64,000 nt of DNA, taken from the NCBI GenBank assembly GCA_027382625.1, contig JAJKFJ010020979.1:62001-126000 (forward strand), given 5' to 3'. Of the stretch, positions 36,385 to 48,600 are shown in pieces. Source of the DNA: Tetmemena sp. SeJ-2015. Lineage: Eukaryota > Ciliophora > Spirotrichea > Sporadotrichida > Oxytrichidae. Position 1 is the stretch's first letter; every line of letters starts with the position of its first letter. The notes beneath the pieces are model-generated. The model was not told the origin of the DNA. It was given only the letters and a program-made list of their open reading frames with translations, and did no database searches. The translations under genes were made by a program, and so were the position numbers.

Positions 36385-37392
36385 TCAGTTAAAACTATGA
36401 TTAAGACTGCCACTCATGGCACTTGGTGTTAATATTCCTCCAGTGTTGGCACTCAAGCCTAATGCTCCTTTGATTAAGTTTTTCTCTTCTTATTCCATAA
36501 GTGCAAGTTCCAAAAGCAACTGGTCTTTAATTTGCTATAGCTGAGCTTTTTTATCATTAGCAGCTTTAATTTCAACTCTACTTGCTCGATTCCCTTCTCT
36601 AATCATTTATAAAATCTATTTCTAAAAATCTTCTCACCAGCCTATGAACACATTTAAAGCAGGTGATTGTGCATTAGGTCCACTTCCTCTGAGAGCTATA
36701 CTCTATGATCAACTTCACTCTTTATCTTCTAATCAAGCTCCTAACTTTGAGAAAATAACAACTAAATTGTAATATGTATCCATGCATTTAATATTGATAT
36801 GACAATTTAATTTAGAGATTGGAAGAGTTCCAAGAGCTCTGCAGTTTCATTCATGAACTATTACGCAGGCTTCAAAATTACTTCCTCCTGATATTAACAT
36901 AAGCAAAATTAAAATTATAAATCTTATACATAAGTTTCCGTGGTGTTATTCTTCTTAATCAACATTTTCTTTTGGATTATAGTGCTCACTTTAAGTACTG
37001 CCAATGAGTCTGTTTAACTCCTAACTGAGAATCTAAGTTCTAATTTTAGACTGTTCAGCCTTTGCTGTAAGTACTTGAGCTCTTGGGGATAATTATAACT
37101 TGCGTTGAGCCTGATAAGTTGCTATTTCTGATGAAAGTTGGTTGCTCTTTGAATTAAGCATTTGAAGGTTCTCCTTTTGATTATTGAAATCATTTTTCAT
37201 TTACTACTGATTCTGGTTGAGAGGAGCTGCCATATCCTGCTATAAGCAATTAAATTCCTTTTGCATCCTCTCAGCATCTTCTATAAATTATCAGCTTTTA
37301 AATAGCAATTTAAATTCTAGATTTTAATCAATCAAGTTTAAATCCTGTTCCAAGAAAAGCGTTGAATTTGAAGCTCTAACTACTACTTCCAT
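36385..37392 (-). CDS. Coiled-coil protein
   Basis: Minus-strand gene from ATG 37392 (MEVVVRASNSTLFLEQDLNL) to TGA 36385. Heptad-rich segments: ENLQMLNSKSNQLSSEIATY, VLTAKAEQSKIRTQILSQEL, ELDQKIKSEVDHRVQLSEEV and ANDKKAQLQQIKDQLLLELA; Ser-rich C-terminus. Frame changes near 37310, 36960-36890 and 36800-36760 mark IESs. About 270 residues after assembly. The pattern recalls ciliary or intraflagellar-transport coiled-coil subunits, but I see no diagnostic motif and do not assign one. Confidence 0.6.
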
Positions 37393-37600
37393 AATGTTAT
37401 TTTAAAATTTATAAATCATCAATAAGCTCCAACGGAATAATCTTCCTCTTACTATAAAGGTTAAATATTTTAATTGGAGTCGAAAAAAACTTATAATAGA
37501 GGATAGGATTTGAGGAGTACTGATTGCGTGGGAGGTAGGTTATTTATTACTTATTGCTGAAGTCATATCCTCGTTGGAGCAGTGACTTTAATAATTTTAT

Positions 37601-38228
37601 AATATACATGAGAATCTAAAGGAAAATAATTCTTAAATACAAGCTCTTCTTGTGCTCTTATCTTTGTTTCTCTAATATAAACCTCTTTATTTACGTTAAT
37701 TTTTAAAAGAATGGCTGACGCTGACGCTCTCCTACTCCATCAGCAAAAAAAAACGCAGTTTGCTCAAGTTAGCACGGGAGCTCGACCCAGCCAGTCTGAC
37801 CTCCACGACACCTGCAAGCAAAGCAGCACTCAGCCAGCCACCGAGGCCGACCTCAGCACAGCCGGCGGCTCGACCCTCTCACTGACCTTGGGTGAGGTCT
37901 CTCGGACATGCCGAGGGTGAGAGCTAAAGATGGTCGAGGGAGTTCGGAGCTCCTGCTCCCCCGCCGGCTGTGCTGAGGTCGGCCTCGGTGGCTGGCTGAG
38001 TGCTGCTTTGCTTGCAGGTGTCGTGGAGGTCAGACTGGCTGGGTCGAGCTCCCGTGCTAGCTTGAGCAAACTGCGTTTTTTTTTGCTGATGGAGTAGGAG
38101 AGCGTCAGCGTCAGCCATTCTTTTAAAAATTAACGTAAATAAAGAGGTTTATATTAGAGAAACAAAGATAAGAGCACAAGAAGAGCTTGTATTTAAGAAT
38201 TATTTTCCTTTAGATTCTCAGGTATATT
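37601..38228. repeat. 268-bp near-perfect inverted repeat
   Basis: Left arm 37601-37868 and right arm 37961-38228 are reverse complements with about two mismatches, around a 92-bp centre. The outer ~125 bases of each arm are AT-rich; the inner part is GC-rich, unlike the flanks. Each arm, read toward the centre, starts ATGGCTGACGCTGACGCT and encodes ADADALLLHQQ; after a run of nine A the reading LLKLARELDPASLTSTTPAS looks more protein-like than the strict frame. So each arm resembles the promoter and 5' end of one gene, duplicated head to head. The right arm ends 25 bases before the citrate-carrier start. A palindromic assembly or amplification artefact is possible. Confidence 0.85.
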
Positions 38229-38253
38229 AAAGAATCAGTTTTTTGAAATCACC

Positions 38254-39354
38254 ATGGCTCCCCACGCAGCTCAACCCGGCGACAAGAAGATATCCCCCTT
38301 CCTCAATGCAGCAATCGGTAAGTCTTCTTTCCACAGCTAAAGCACATGAGTCACTCCAGCAGCAAGAGTAAAGTCTAGCAAACCAATTTATTGGAGCATG
38401 CAGCTTAAGGATATTGATGCAGATGGTTTTTAAATGCAGTAAATGTATGCATAGTGAATGATTAATATAATAAATGCAGTAGTGACGAATGATGATGTTA
38501 TGTGCATTTGAATTAAGATTGAATCTTATGCTGTGTTTGTAGGTGGAATCACTGGCGCTATTGAGATCTCAATCACCTTCCCCACTGAGTATGTCAAGAC
38601 CGTCATGCAGCTCTACCCAGAGAAGAATAAGCAAGGAACTATTGCAACTGTCAAGAACACCTTCAAAGAACGCGGTTTCTTCGGTTTCTATCGTGGATAC
38701 AGCGCTCTGCTTATGTTCTCCGTGCCCAAGAACTACACTCGTTTCGGAACCTACTCCTATGTCAAGTCTAATATCTTCACTGAGCCAACAAAGCTTAACA
38801 ACTTCCTCTGCGGTATCTGTGCTGGTGCTGCCGAGTCTACACTTGTCGTCACACCTCAAGAGACTCTTAAGACTAAGCTTATCCACGATAAACTCTCAGC
38901 TAACCCTCAGTACAGAAACCTCTTCCATGGAATCTACTCAATTGTCAAGTCACAAGGTGTTGGCGGTCTCTACAGAGGTTACCTCGCCACCCTCCTCAAG
39001 CAATCCACCAACCAAGGAGTGAGATTCGTGGTGTTTGAGGATACTCAGAAAACTCTTCAGCCACACATCAAGAATAAGGTGGTGTGCGATTTCCTCTCAG
39101 GTGCTTTCGCTGGATTCTGCTCAACCATGTTCAACAACCCCATCGATGTAGTCAAGACCAATCTATAGGGAATGGAGGCTGCAAAGTACGGAGGATTCGT
39201 TGGATGCTTCGCATACATCATGAAACACGAAGGTCCACTTGGATTCTATAAGGGAGTCGGACCCAGACTTGCTCGCGTTATTCTCGATGTCGCCATCACC
39301 TTCTCAATCATAAACTCCATAAAATATTTGAGCTATTTAGAGATAATAAATTGA
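38254..39354 (+). CDS. Mitochondrial citrate carrier (SLC25A1 type)
   Basis: SLC25 carrier of the inner mitochondrial membrane, most like the tricarboxylate/citrate transporter that exchanges citrate for malate. Three ~100-residue repeats carry the signatures FPTEYVKT, TPQETLKT and NPIDVVKT; further SLC25A1-like segments are GGITGAIEISITFPTEYVKT, YRGYSALL, IHDKLSANPQYRN and QGMEAAKYGG. One GT-AG intron, 38318-38542, splits Gly20-Gly21. TAG at 39166 codes Gln in QGMEA. No IES is needed, which is unusual in this window. Start MAPHAAQPGDKKISPF; stop TGA 39352-39354. About 291 residues, the family's usual length. Confidence 0.93.
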
Positions 39355-39812
39355 GTGTTCAACTCTATCAAGAGACTCCTCATCACTCTTTTGGCTCGCG
39401 ACTGAAGATATTTTGTACAAATGTTCTCTCTATTTGGAGACATTTATATTCAAATATAAGGCTTCTCCTTGCAGCCTGTTCAAACCATATAAAAATTTTT
39501 TCTATTTGTTGTTGTTCGAGACGCTAGTAATATTTAAACGTTTATTAAGACATTAAACCAAACTTATCTGCTTAAAAACTCAAATTCACTGTCACTACCA
39601 TAAATAATTTGACCAAATAAACTATAAGAAGCTATGATAAAGCAGAATAATCTTATTAAATTTTTAAATTATATTCACTTATGCCTATATTCTACTTGCA
39701 CCAAAAGGTGAATTTTAACTTATAAATTTATTATCTAACCACCATCATTCAGTAATCCCGGACCAAGAAGAAAAAATATTTTATTCTACTTTATCTCATC
39801 CCACTTGCATCA
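39355..39812. other. AT-rich convergent 3' spacer
   Basis: No coding frame seen. Lies between the 3' ends of the carrier and MORN genes. Confidence 0.5.
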
Positions 39813-42780
39813 TCATCTCTTCTTTTTGACTGCTGCTTGAGCGATTACTCTTCTTTTGTTTCCTCCTCCCACATATCCCCCACTATTGGAAATCATGGAA
39901 GCTCTATTAGGTTACTTGCTATTGCTGATTTATGAAATAATCACCGCCTCCTGCACCTTTATAAACTTAAAACCTGAAATTAAATCTATAGATTAATTAA
40001 TCCACGTTTAATCATTATTGGCTTCCATCATCATGAGCTACTATTGTTTTGCGTAATTTATCCAAGACTTGTTGCTGCTATTTCCACTGTTATTTAATAA
40101 ACAAATAGGTATGCAATTAATATGATGATAGTTTTAATTTAAATTATGTATCTACTGTTATTGCTCTTGACTGTTGTTCTCATCATCAAATCTGTGTTTG
40201 GCTGCTTAAATTTCCAGCTCCTTATATAAAAGGCTAGATCTAAGCTTATTTAAAGTAATTTTGTGTATTAAAGATAATTTAAAGCTTACTGCCTCAGAAT
40301 TTACTAAGGCTATTGGTTTTGGTGGACAATTTGGCGGCCTATGTTTATGCTATCATTCAATCCACTATTCATCATGCGGTACTATCGCTCCTGAGATATG
40401 TTTCTTAAGTTCGATGTATTTGAAAACCCACTAGGAACAATATTGCCTCTACCAGAGTCTTTACTATTTACTTGCTCCCTCTAGAACTTATTTTAGTTAG
40501 AAGATGCGGATTGGCTCGCTTATGAAAAGCCATTTGATGCAGCCTGATTACCTGAGGAGCCTGGGGAATTCCCAGCAGGTAAGGATCCTCTTATCTTTGG
40601 CATTGATTTTGGAAGAATAGCCTAGTTACCTTTTTACGTAATCTACGGTGAGAGACTTGAGTTATTTTGCTACTGATTTAAATTTGATCCATTCTGAACG
40701 ATCTCGGGCAACTATACATTTTGTTGAATACTTATCAGCTGCTCTAAATTTGCATTCTAGCCTAAGCTGTTTTATGCAGCCATAACTAAGTTTCTGTTTG
40801 GGTTTGGACCTCCATAGAAGTTGCTACTTGCTCTAGTTGAGCGCATTTAATCCACTTAAGTAGGAGAACTAGCTTCAGCCTACTGGCCAGGAACTTGCTT
40901 AGGTCCTTTGTAAACATTAAACTCAAAGTAGCCTTCCTTGACTGTTCCATTAGGGAAGAACATTTTTCCATAGCCGTGCTGAATACCTTTCACCCACTCG
41001 CCCTGGTAAATGCTACTATCTGTCCATTTCATCTCTCCATAGCCGTCTCTCTCATCATCCTTATACTCTCCTTTATAAATGTTTCCACTAGCCCAAGTGA
41101 ATACTCCGTAGCCATGTTTTTTGTCTTGACAGTAATCGCCTTCGTACATATTACACTAAGGACCTTTACCACTCTTCCACCTTCCCTTTCCATGCTTCAG
41201 CCCGTTTTTGAAATCTCCAATATAGAAAGAGCCATTCTTCCAAGTGTATTATCCCTTGCCCTCAGGTTTTCCATCTTTGTACTCACCTGTATAGATATCC
41301 CCATTCGCAAAAATATCAGTTCCTTGTCCATGCTTAAGGCACTATTTCCACTCTCCTTCATATCTATCTCCATTCTTCCAGGTATGAACTCCATAGCCCT
41401 CAGCCTTTGAAGATCTCCACTCTCCTATATATGCTCTAATTGAATTGCAACTAAATATGATATGAGTCATTGTAAAGTCCTCTCCAGATTCCGTAGCCAT
41501 GCTTAAGTCCTTGATCCCATTCGCCGTCATATACCTCTCCGTTATTCCAAGAGTAAACTCCTTTCCCGTGAGCTTTTCCTCTCTAGAAGTTTCCGAAGTA
41601 AGAGTTACCATTAGGGTAACGCTCGAATCCTTTCCCACCTCGTAAATCCATGTCCCAATCTCCTTCATTTAAGTTTATTATAATTTTAAGCGATGAATGA
41701 ATTAACTTTCATACTGACGACCATTTTTATACCTCATCACTCCTTTGCCGTGACGCTTTCCATTTACGAGTTAGCCGAGATACACTGCATCTGGATATCT
41801 TCTTTCAACATAGAACTGTAAAGCCTTAAGCATATTTTATTAAATAAGAAATAAAATTATAAAATCGTAATATCCAAATCAAACTCATGTGTCTCTAGTA
41901 CTATACTCTTAATTTAGCCTTCAAACTTCAAAAGATAATCTTAAATACTATATCATTGAAATCCATAGGCTGATCTGATGAAGGTTACTTATTTAGACTC
42001 ATTTGATTAAGAGCGTTTGGATTCACAACAGAAGATTAAATATTAAAAAAACAATTGAATGAAGATTTGCCTGCGGAATTATAAAACGACTCTTGCTAAA
42101 AGTTTTGAGTTTGTTGTTGATTTTAGGGGCCAGATAATGATTGCTGTTGCTACCACTAATTAGAATTATGATTATTCTGTTACTGGATCTGCTAATGCTA
42201 TCCTTGAATATTGTATTAGGATGTATGATTTATCTCTGCAGATTTATCTCTCAGTAACTGGTCTGTTGTCCTCTCCTGTTCATTTTAACGATATTATTAT
42301 AAGAATATTGCAAACTCTTAAAAATAAAAGATATGGCATGTGATGAGGAGTCCTTTCTTTTAAAGGAGTCCTTTACTGTCCTCTGTTAAAAACAAGCAAG
42401 TATATCTAGATAAATGAATTGTGAGTTATTTTGGAATGTAGGTTGTTGATCATTTACATTATAGGGAGTGGCAATATTTTATTGACTCATATCTAAGCTT
42501 TGACTATTTCGCTGCTGTAAACTTCTATTATAGCTCCCACTAAAGACAAAAATTATTCACTCTAATTTTAGAGTAAAGAAAGTTAAGTAAAAAAGTTAAA
42601 CGAGTTACACACTCTAAATTATGAGACTAGGAATTGTTTTATCTTGTATTGATTAGTTTTAAATTGAGTTATTTTTCTTACTCTTAGAGCTCTTTGGCAT
42701 AGAGATCCATGGGAAGGTAGGTGCTACTTTGAGGCAGAGGCATGTGAATTGCATCTCCAAAGTTCTATTCTTCTTCCATT
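39813..42780 (-). CDS. MORN-repeat protein with Gln-rich flanks
   Basis: From ATG 42780 (MEEEQNFGDAIHMPLPQSST). A Gln-rich N-terminal region (to about 41960) leads through IKSIVLETHEFDLDITILQF into 11-12 MORN repeats between about 41810 and 40910, such as VYLGQLVNGKRHGKGVMRYK, VYDGEWDQGLKHGYG, RYEGEWKQCLKHGQG and IYQGEWVKGIQHGYGK. A long Ser/Asn/Gln-rich tail follows, ending RRVIAQAAVKKKR at TGA 39813. MORN repeats bind membranes or serve as scaffolds, often at the cortex and basal bodies of protists. At least three IESs sit in the MORN region, and more in both flanks (near 42590-42320 and 40290-40120). Confidence 0.88.
41434..41464 (-). other. IES, pointer CATAT
   Basis: ATATG on the plus strand at 41429-41433 and 41460-41464. 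Excision joins GIWRGLYNDS to YIGEWRSSKAEGYG, restoring a MORN repeat. Confidence 0.8.
41669..41712 (-). other. IES, pointer ATGAA
   Basis: TTCAT on the plus strand at 41664-41668 and 41708-41712. Excision joins RYKNGRQYE to GDWDMDLRGGKGFERYPNG, restoring the repeat phase. Confidence 0.85.
41823..41863 (-). other. IES, pointer TTTA
   Basis: TAAA on the plus strand at 41819-41822 and 41860-41863. Excision joins HEFDLDITIL to QFYVERRYPDAVYLGQ. Confidence 0.75.
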
Positions 42781-43385
42781 CAATATAATTAAAAGGAAAA
42801 GTTAATTATGAACCATTCAAGATTTAATTGATTTATTCTCAGTATCTCTAATTAAATATTTTATTTATCAAAATATAGGTTTCAACTAGTACAAGAGAAT
42901 AATAAATGTAAGGACGTATAAGCTAATCAAATAAAAAAGAAAACGAAAGATAGAAAAAATTAGAATCATAATGAGTCTTATTTAACATCAATTAAATTTT
43001 ATAAACCTTTACTTAAGAAGGAATGCTGCTTTAGCTAAATGGATTAAATAAATTAGGATTTTCCAACACTCAAAGATATTTTTATTTTTTTTTAATTTAA
43101 AGAGAATAACCTTTAAGAATCCTTGCTTGATCCGTTTTAAATTATAAGGATAACCTTAAATTTAAGCTTACTTTTGATTTTTTAGCTTTCTAAAATATCT
43201 TTTCTTTTTCAAAAAATAAAGATGTTCTTTAATGAGGATTAGTGTTAATTAAAGGAGATGATACTATATTTAAGCTTTTTTCTTCAAACCCGTAGATCTT
43301 ATCCCTACTTCAGTATGTCTTAAAAGCTTTAAGTTTTCTTTTCTCTGATGGTCCTCATATCATCTCTTAATTTTCATACTTAATT
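42781..43385. other. Very AT-rich non-coding stretch
   Basis: No gene seen. Poly-A/T tracts throughout; separates two minus-strand genes. Confidence 0.5.
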
Positions 43386-45167
43386 TCATTCTTTGATGTT
43401 AAACATTTTGAGAGTATTGCTCCAGGCAGTCTGCATTAATTCCTCTTCACTTACATTAAGCAGCTGAGAGACCACCTCTACCACTTAAATCATTGTGCAA
43501 GGTTCATTTCTATCTTTGTTCATTTTCTCGCAACTGCATTTGTAAAATAGCATTTAAAGAAAGTGTTGTTATTTAATAGACTAGATACAATAACTATATT
43601 GAGAGTTTACTTTTCCTTTGTGAGTTTAGGGAATTAGGTTTTGACAAATTTGGAACTGGCATGAGAGTTTCTTATATCGCAGTAGGGGCAGTCAGTTTCC
43701 AGCATTATGCGATCGATTGGAATATTTTTCACTACCTCCAGATTTTCTTCAGTTTTGAGAGAACATCCGTTCAACCCGATATAAAGCAAAAAGTGACTAA
43801 TTAAATTTATATACAGGTCCATTTCAACTAGTTCTTTCATCTCTTGCAGATCACCAGTGAAAGAGTGCACTACACCTGTAGAAAACTTGTGCCTGTGCTC
43901 CTTTACTATTCTAGTGAAATCTCCTTCAGTCGATCGAGAATGGAGGTACATAGGCAGTCCGTGTCTCGAGCCAGATCAAAGTGAGGAGGGAAAACTCTAT
44001 ACAAAACAATTTTAGCAAATAGAGTGAATAAAAAAAGTTAGATATCCTTCAAACTATTTTCCACAAACTTCCAACAAGGATTAACATATATTCATGATAG
44101 AGGATAATCAGATATGCCCAAAACTTGCATATAGAAACAAGAAACAGGAAGCTCAGAAAATATTAGCAGTTGTAATAAAGTATAAGGTAGGATCCTTATA
44201 TAATGAATCAAGAAAATCTGATCATTAATTCTAATTGTAAAAATTTAAGTTATTTTTTAAATTTAAAAAAGTTTTGGACTCCACCCGACCTCTTAGTTTT
44301 ATTAAATTATTGATTTATAAGAAAAAGTAGCATTAATTGAGTTGAAAAAGTTGGCTGAAAGAGAGTTCCATTAAAACTGTAGTGGAATAATTCTATTTTG
44401 AACTTACAGAAGTTAGGTCTCCTTGTCAGCATATTCGAAACGATCGTAGTCTAGCCCACATTCGCCAATTGCAATAAACTTGTCTTTTCTCTCTTTGGTA
44501 TTTAGCATATCATCGATCTACCTGATATAAATTTTTTACCTTTTTTCTAAGACTTGTAATGAGATATAATCTCGAAGCAATCTCTCTCGCTCAACAGGTT
44601 CAGTTATCAATATTTAATCTAATGGCTTGTTGTGGTAATTATGGGAGACTAATTGGGAAGATTAATCTGCGGAATTCACTTCACTCATCTTTAACTCCTC
44701 ATTTCAATTAAATTTTAATGTCCTATGATTTAATTTGAAGTAGATTTAGCTTCTTCTTGAGTTAAAGATGGTTAAGAGTTTTGGGCCACATCTGCATCGG
44801 TCAGACTATGGCTGATTTAACCAACATCTCCTTAAAATGATGCCTTTTATTCCTCAACCTAAGCTGCAACTTTAAATGGCTCATTTGGCTCTTAAATAAG
44901 CAAAAATATTTCAAATATTCTATAATCTCGACAAGGGTGAACTCCGACAGTGCAATAGAACTCCTCTGACTTTAGAGCAAGTTTATAGGAATCTTCGGCG
45001 TCGTGTAAGTAGCCCGCTGCGAATAAAAACTTCCTAACTCCGAAGTCGTTAGCGCGCTTGATCACTATATCGAAGTCAGGCTCATGCAATTTCCCTCCAT
45101 AGTACAGCCCTTTGTACCTATCATCAGACAAGTTGGCTGCTATATCAATTAGTAAATTTCTTATCAT
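43386..45167 (-). CDS. TatD-family deoxyribonuclease
   Basis: Metal-dependent nuclease of the TatD/TATDN1 family (DNA 3' processing and repair). N-terminus IDIAANLSDDRYKGLYYGGK, then KFLFAAGY and EFYCTVGVHPCR. The metal-site motif IAIGECGLDYDRFEYADKET is intact, as are GLPMYLHSR, VVHSFTGD, DLYIGLNGCSLKTEENLEV and IMLETDCPYCDIR; C-terminus NKDRNEPCTMIQVVEVVSQL, stop TGA 43386. A low-complexity insert of about 150 residues between GVHPCR and AIGEC is not found in the usual family. IESs of 30 and 405 bp and one near 43600-43530 are clear. In the LARD-T-LPMYLH region one base seems missing (near 43956), either a sequencing error or another micro-insertion. Confidence 0.92.
43784..43813 (-). other. 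Cryptic in-frame IES, pointer TATAT
   Basis: ATATA on the plus strand at 43779-43783 and 43809-43813; 30 bases, no stop. Excision gives DLYIGLNGCSLKTEENLEV, which matches TATDN1 exactly in spacing. Confidence 0.9.
44004..44408 (-). other. 405-bp IES, pointer TGTA
   Basis: TACA on the plus strand at 44000-44003 and 44405-44408. Excision joins YADKETQLL to YRVFPPHFDLARD in frame, matching the family's helix after the ECGLD motif. The insert is AT-rich with no recognised gene. Confidence 0.8.
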
Positions 45168-45601
45168 AAAATTAAAATATTATCAAAGAGTTTGATGCCA
45201 GAGTAGTCTCTTTGAGGGGTCTCAACTTTTACGTTTTTTGTTTGGCCCTTCTGTTAATGCTACTGCTTGGGTTACTAGCTTTGCTATAGAGTGGCATGAG
45301 CACGGCTTAAAGTCGTTAATAGTTAAGAATTTAAAATAGGAAGTAAGGGTGAGATTACTTTTTTAGTTTACATTTCCTCTCACTTTTTTCTGTGCTTTTT
45401 TAAACTCGAGGGGCCCTCTCTTAAACTCCCTATTTTATTAAAGATAATAATTTTTCCCCTCTTTTCAGGCCCATAATTTCATTATTTTTCTAATTTATAT
45501 TCATTAAAATCAATATGGCTTCATATTATTTTTGGATGATTTTTAATAAGCTCATTTAAATCTAAGAAGTTTTAGTAAGATAGATAAATAGGTATAAAAT
45601 T
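45168..45601. other. Spacer between two minus-strand genes
   Basis: No coding frame supported; contains TatD upstream sequence and the 3' flank of the large gene to its right in the direction of transcription. Confidence 0.5.
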
Positions 45602-48600
45602 TCATCTATAGATAGAGTATGTATGTTCTTCTTCAGGTTACATAACCGCCGATTATAAATCACTGTTCTAACTCTAAAGAGGGTTTTAGCCTTTCCGACT
45701 AAAAGCACTAGTAAGCGGGAAAGCACCAAAGCTTGAGCCTTCTTCATCTGAATTTACGATGTCATCCCTTCCTCCAAGAGCATTAGTTTTCTTCTTATCT
45801 TTCAGCTTTGATGATTAATTCTCTTCAATAGCTTTACTGGGGACACTCTAAATTTTGTCCCTATCTCTGTATCTATTCCTACCTTAGGGTTGCTTCATTC
45901 TATTCATGATTCTTTCTAGATTGTTTTGGAACTTCTATTTCCTAGAATTTAAAATCTACTACTGTCTTTCTAGCACGAATTGATCATCTTGTCCCGGCTT
46001 TCGGTAAACTTTAGGCTTTGTATTCTTCAGAATTCTTCTCCATTTTTCTAGGTTATATAGACCTTAAAGTAGCCTCTCTGAAACTTGCATCAAAATTTTT
46101 TCATACAGCCTCAGTATAGTCCATGTTACCACATCGATCGAACTTTAACTGGGTGGCCATTTATATTGAGAGCCTCTATCATTAGAACGAATTAAACAGG
46201 CTTCTCTAAATGTCGGCACTCTTAATGAGGGCTGAAAATAGTGCTCAGGATTCTCTTGATCCTCATCATTATTTTCAACGATGAGTAAGCAAGGTTCTAA
46301 ACCAAGAGGCTCCACTACTCTTATCTAAGCAGTTATTTGAAAGTCTGGGTCTATGCTATAAGTAGTAGTAGTTTTTTCGAACTGTTTGAAACTGCATCCT
46401 TCAAGATCCTCTATCTTCTTAACTACTTTCGGCTCTAGTTATTCTGTTAAAGTTTCTCCATGATGCAATTTTGACTCAAATTCCTCTGTTATCTCCATTC
46501 TTCGTTTTGAGCAAAGTTCTTAAATTGCTTTCTAAGTTTGAGGTAGAATATTAACTGCTCCCTTTCTATGAATATCCTTATCCATAATCAAATCTTGCTT
46601 GGCTATCATATTTGTATCCAACTCATGATTATGGAAAGCTCTGTATCTATGAAGAAAAAAAGGATCTCCTGGAATATCTATATCCTCTAACAACTAACTG
46701 AATTTATTAAAGGGCTTCTGCTAGTTTAAATTCTCTATAAACTCCTCCATTCCACCTCCATCATTCATTCTACTCATCGTATCTTCTTTGGTCAACTCCC
46801 CCTCATTTTCAAAATAATCATCATCTTCCTCTTCTCCCCTTAAACTATCCCCTCTTTCGCTTTGATTTATTGGTGAAGATTTTTCTTTCACTAGCTTTTA
46901 TTTATTCAGACTTTGCATCTTTGCCGCTTAATCCTATTGATATGAAAGAACTTTTGGCTTTTTAAATTAATCTTCATTATCGGATTACTCTAGACCAAGA
47001 TCGCATTATAAGGATCTCTTCTTTCTTTTCTTCGGAGTATAGTTAGGATTCTGAGAGTTTTTCAATTCACACTCATAGGCAGATTTCCTCATAAAGTACA
47101 TAACAAAAGGACAGTTATTCTTTATCGAAGGAGTTCTTAGTGTGAGCCTTTCCACTTCTTGAGCACATGACAACTATCACAACACTTTTAACTTCATTTG
47201 TACTCGTCATCTGCAAGTTTGCTCTGAGCCCTCTCTGAAGCATCATTCTTTTCACTAAAAAGAAAAATTAATTAGAAATTGTAAAAAGGTTTGTTATCTT
47301 ACTTTCGAAAATTAGCTTTTAGCGACTAGTATAGAACTGGAGCTCATTTGCAAAGTCTACAAGGTCTGGAGTCACAACAGCCATTTTCTCTCCTCTTTCA
47401 TACATAGATCTTGCATAGGCTAACTCTCTGTGGACAAAAGGCATAGGAACCCAATCTGCCCAAGGCTTAAAATTTTCAAGCTTTTTCTACTAGGAATTTA
47501 ATTCGTCAAGCTAAGCCCACAGTTGCTCTTGCTTCTCATTTGCACTCTATGGCTTATTTTGAATCTTTAATGGTCTAAAATCCTACTAAGGTTGAGCTAG
47601 AAGCTTGTTTCCGTGAAGGAAATAATGAGGAGGCTTGATTTTTTAAGATAAATTGCCAGTAAAGGAGGTTTCACATTTGAGTTAGTTCTACATCTACATG
47701 AGGCTAGACTGCTAGTCATTGAAAGTTGTTTCCGCTCTTCTATTGTTGGATAGTATTCTTTGGATCTGTTTCTATATTTCAGAATACTCTGAGTTTGTTG
47801 ATAAATTATTGATTGGCTGCTTTCTTTCAGATTGTTCGTTCTTTAGCATATCCTACTAGCCTAATTTTAGGTCAGGTACATTGTTTATAAAGCTTTGCTT
47901 TAATAAATCTTAAATACAAGGTTAATGAAGTGTCTCTTAATAGTAATCTTCATCATCTTCTAGTGTTTCGTACTCTTCTCCTCCTCCAGGGAGTTAGCGG
48001 CCAGGCAGTCTTACTATTTTAAAGGGCCTTTCTGAGTAATATGCTTAGGGATATTCGTAAAATCCTGCATTATATTCCTAGGGATCATTTTCTTGATCTT
48101 ATACTTACGGATATGCAAGAGTAAGCTACCTATTCTATCTTGCTCCTCTTCTTCTTTTTTCCGAAGGAGTTGCTTCATTTTAGGGAAAGATTTCTCCGTC
48201 AAATGAAACCTGGCTTTAAGAATTTTCGAAATGGTTTGCAAATCCGCTATTCAAGAACTCCTAACTGATATGCTGTTACTACTGCTGCTCTGCGTCATTT
48301 TTCATCATCTGTTTATTTGTATGAAGTATCTCTTACAACTGATGCAAGAATTCAGGACTTAGCTATTCTTTTATGGAAGGATGAAGACTTGCAGGCTCTT
48401 GATTGATCTATCCATTAATCTGATTGATACCAGTGTTAAAGCTAAAGCCACCTCCTTACCTGCTCTGACTATTTGAGTTGTTGCAATATTAAGCGCTTCA
48501 TTAAGAAGCTCCTAATTATTCTCATCTGCAAGGTCATTAATTTACAAGCTGAACTCATCATACTAAGGAGCAGGTCCTCCGATTCTCTTAGGCCTGAAAT

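Noticed and set aside
38543..39022. Alternative plus-strand ORF inside the citrate carrier
   Set aside because: Off-frame shadow of the conserved SLC25 sequence, Ser/Leu-rich because of codon bias.
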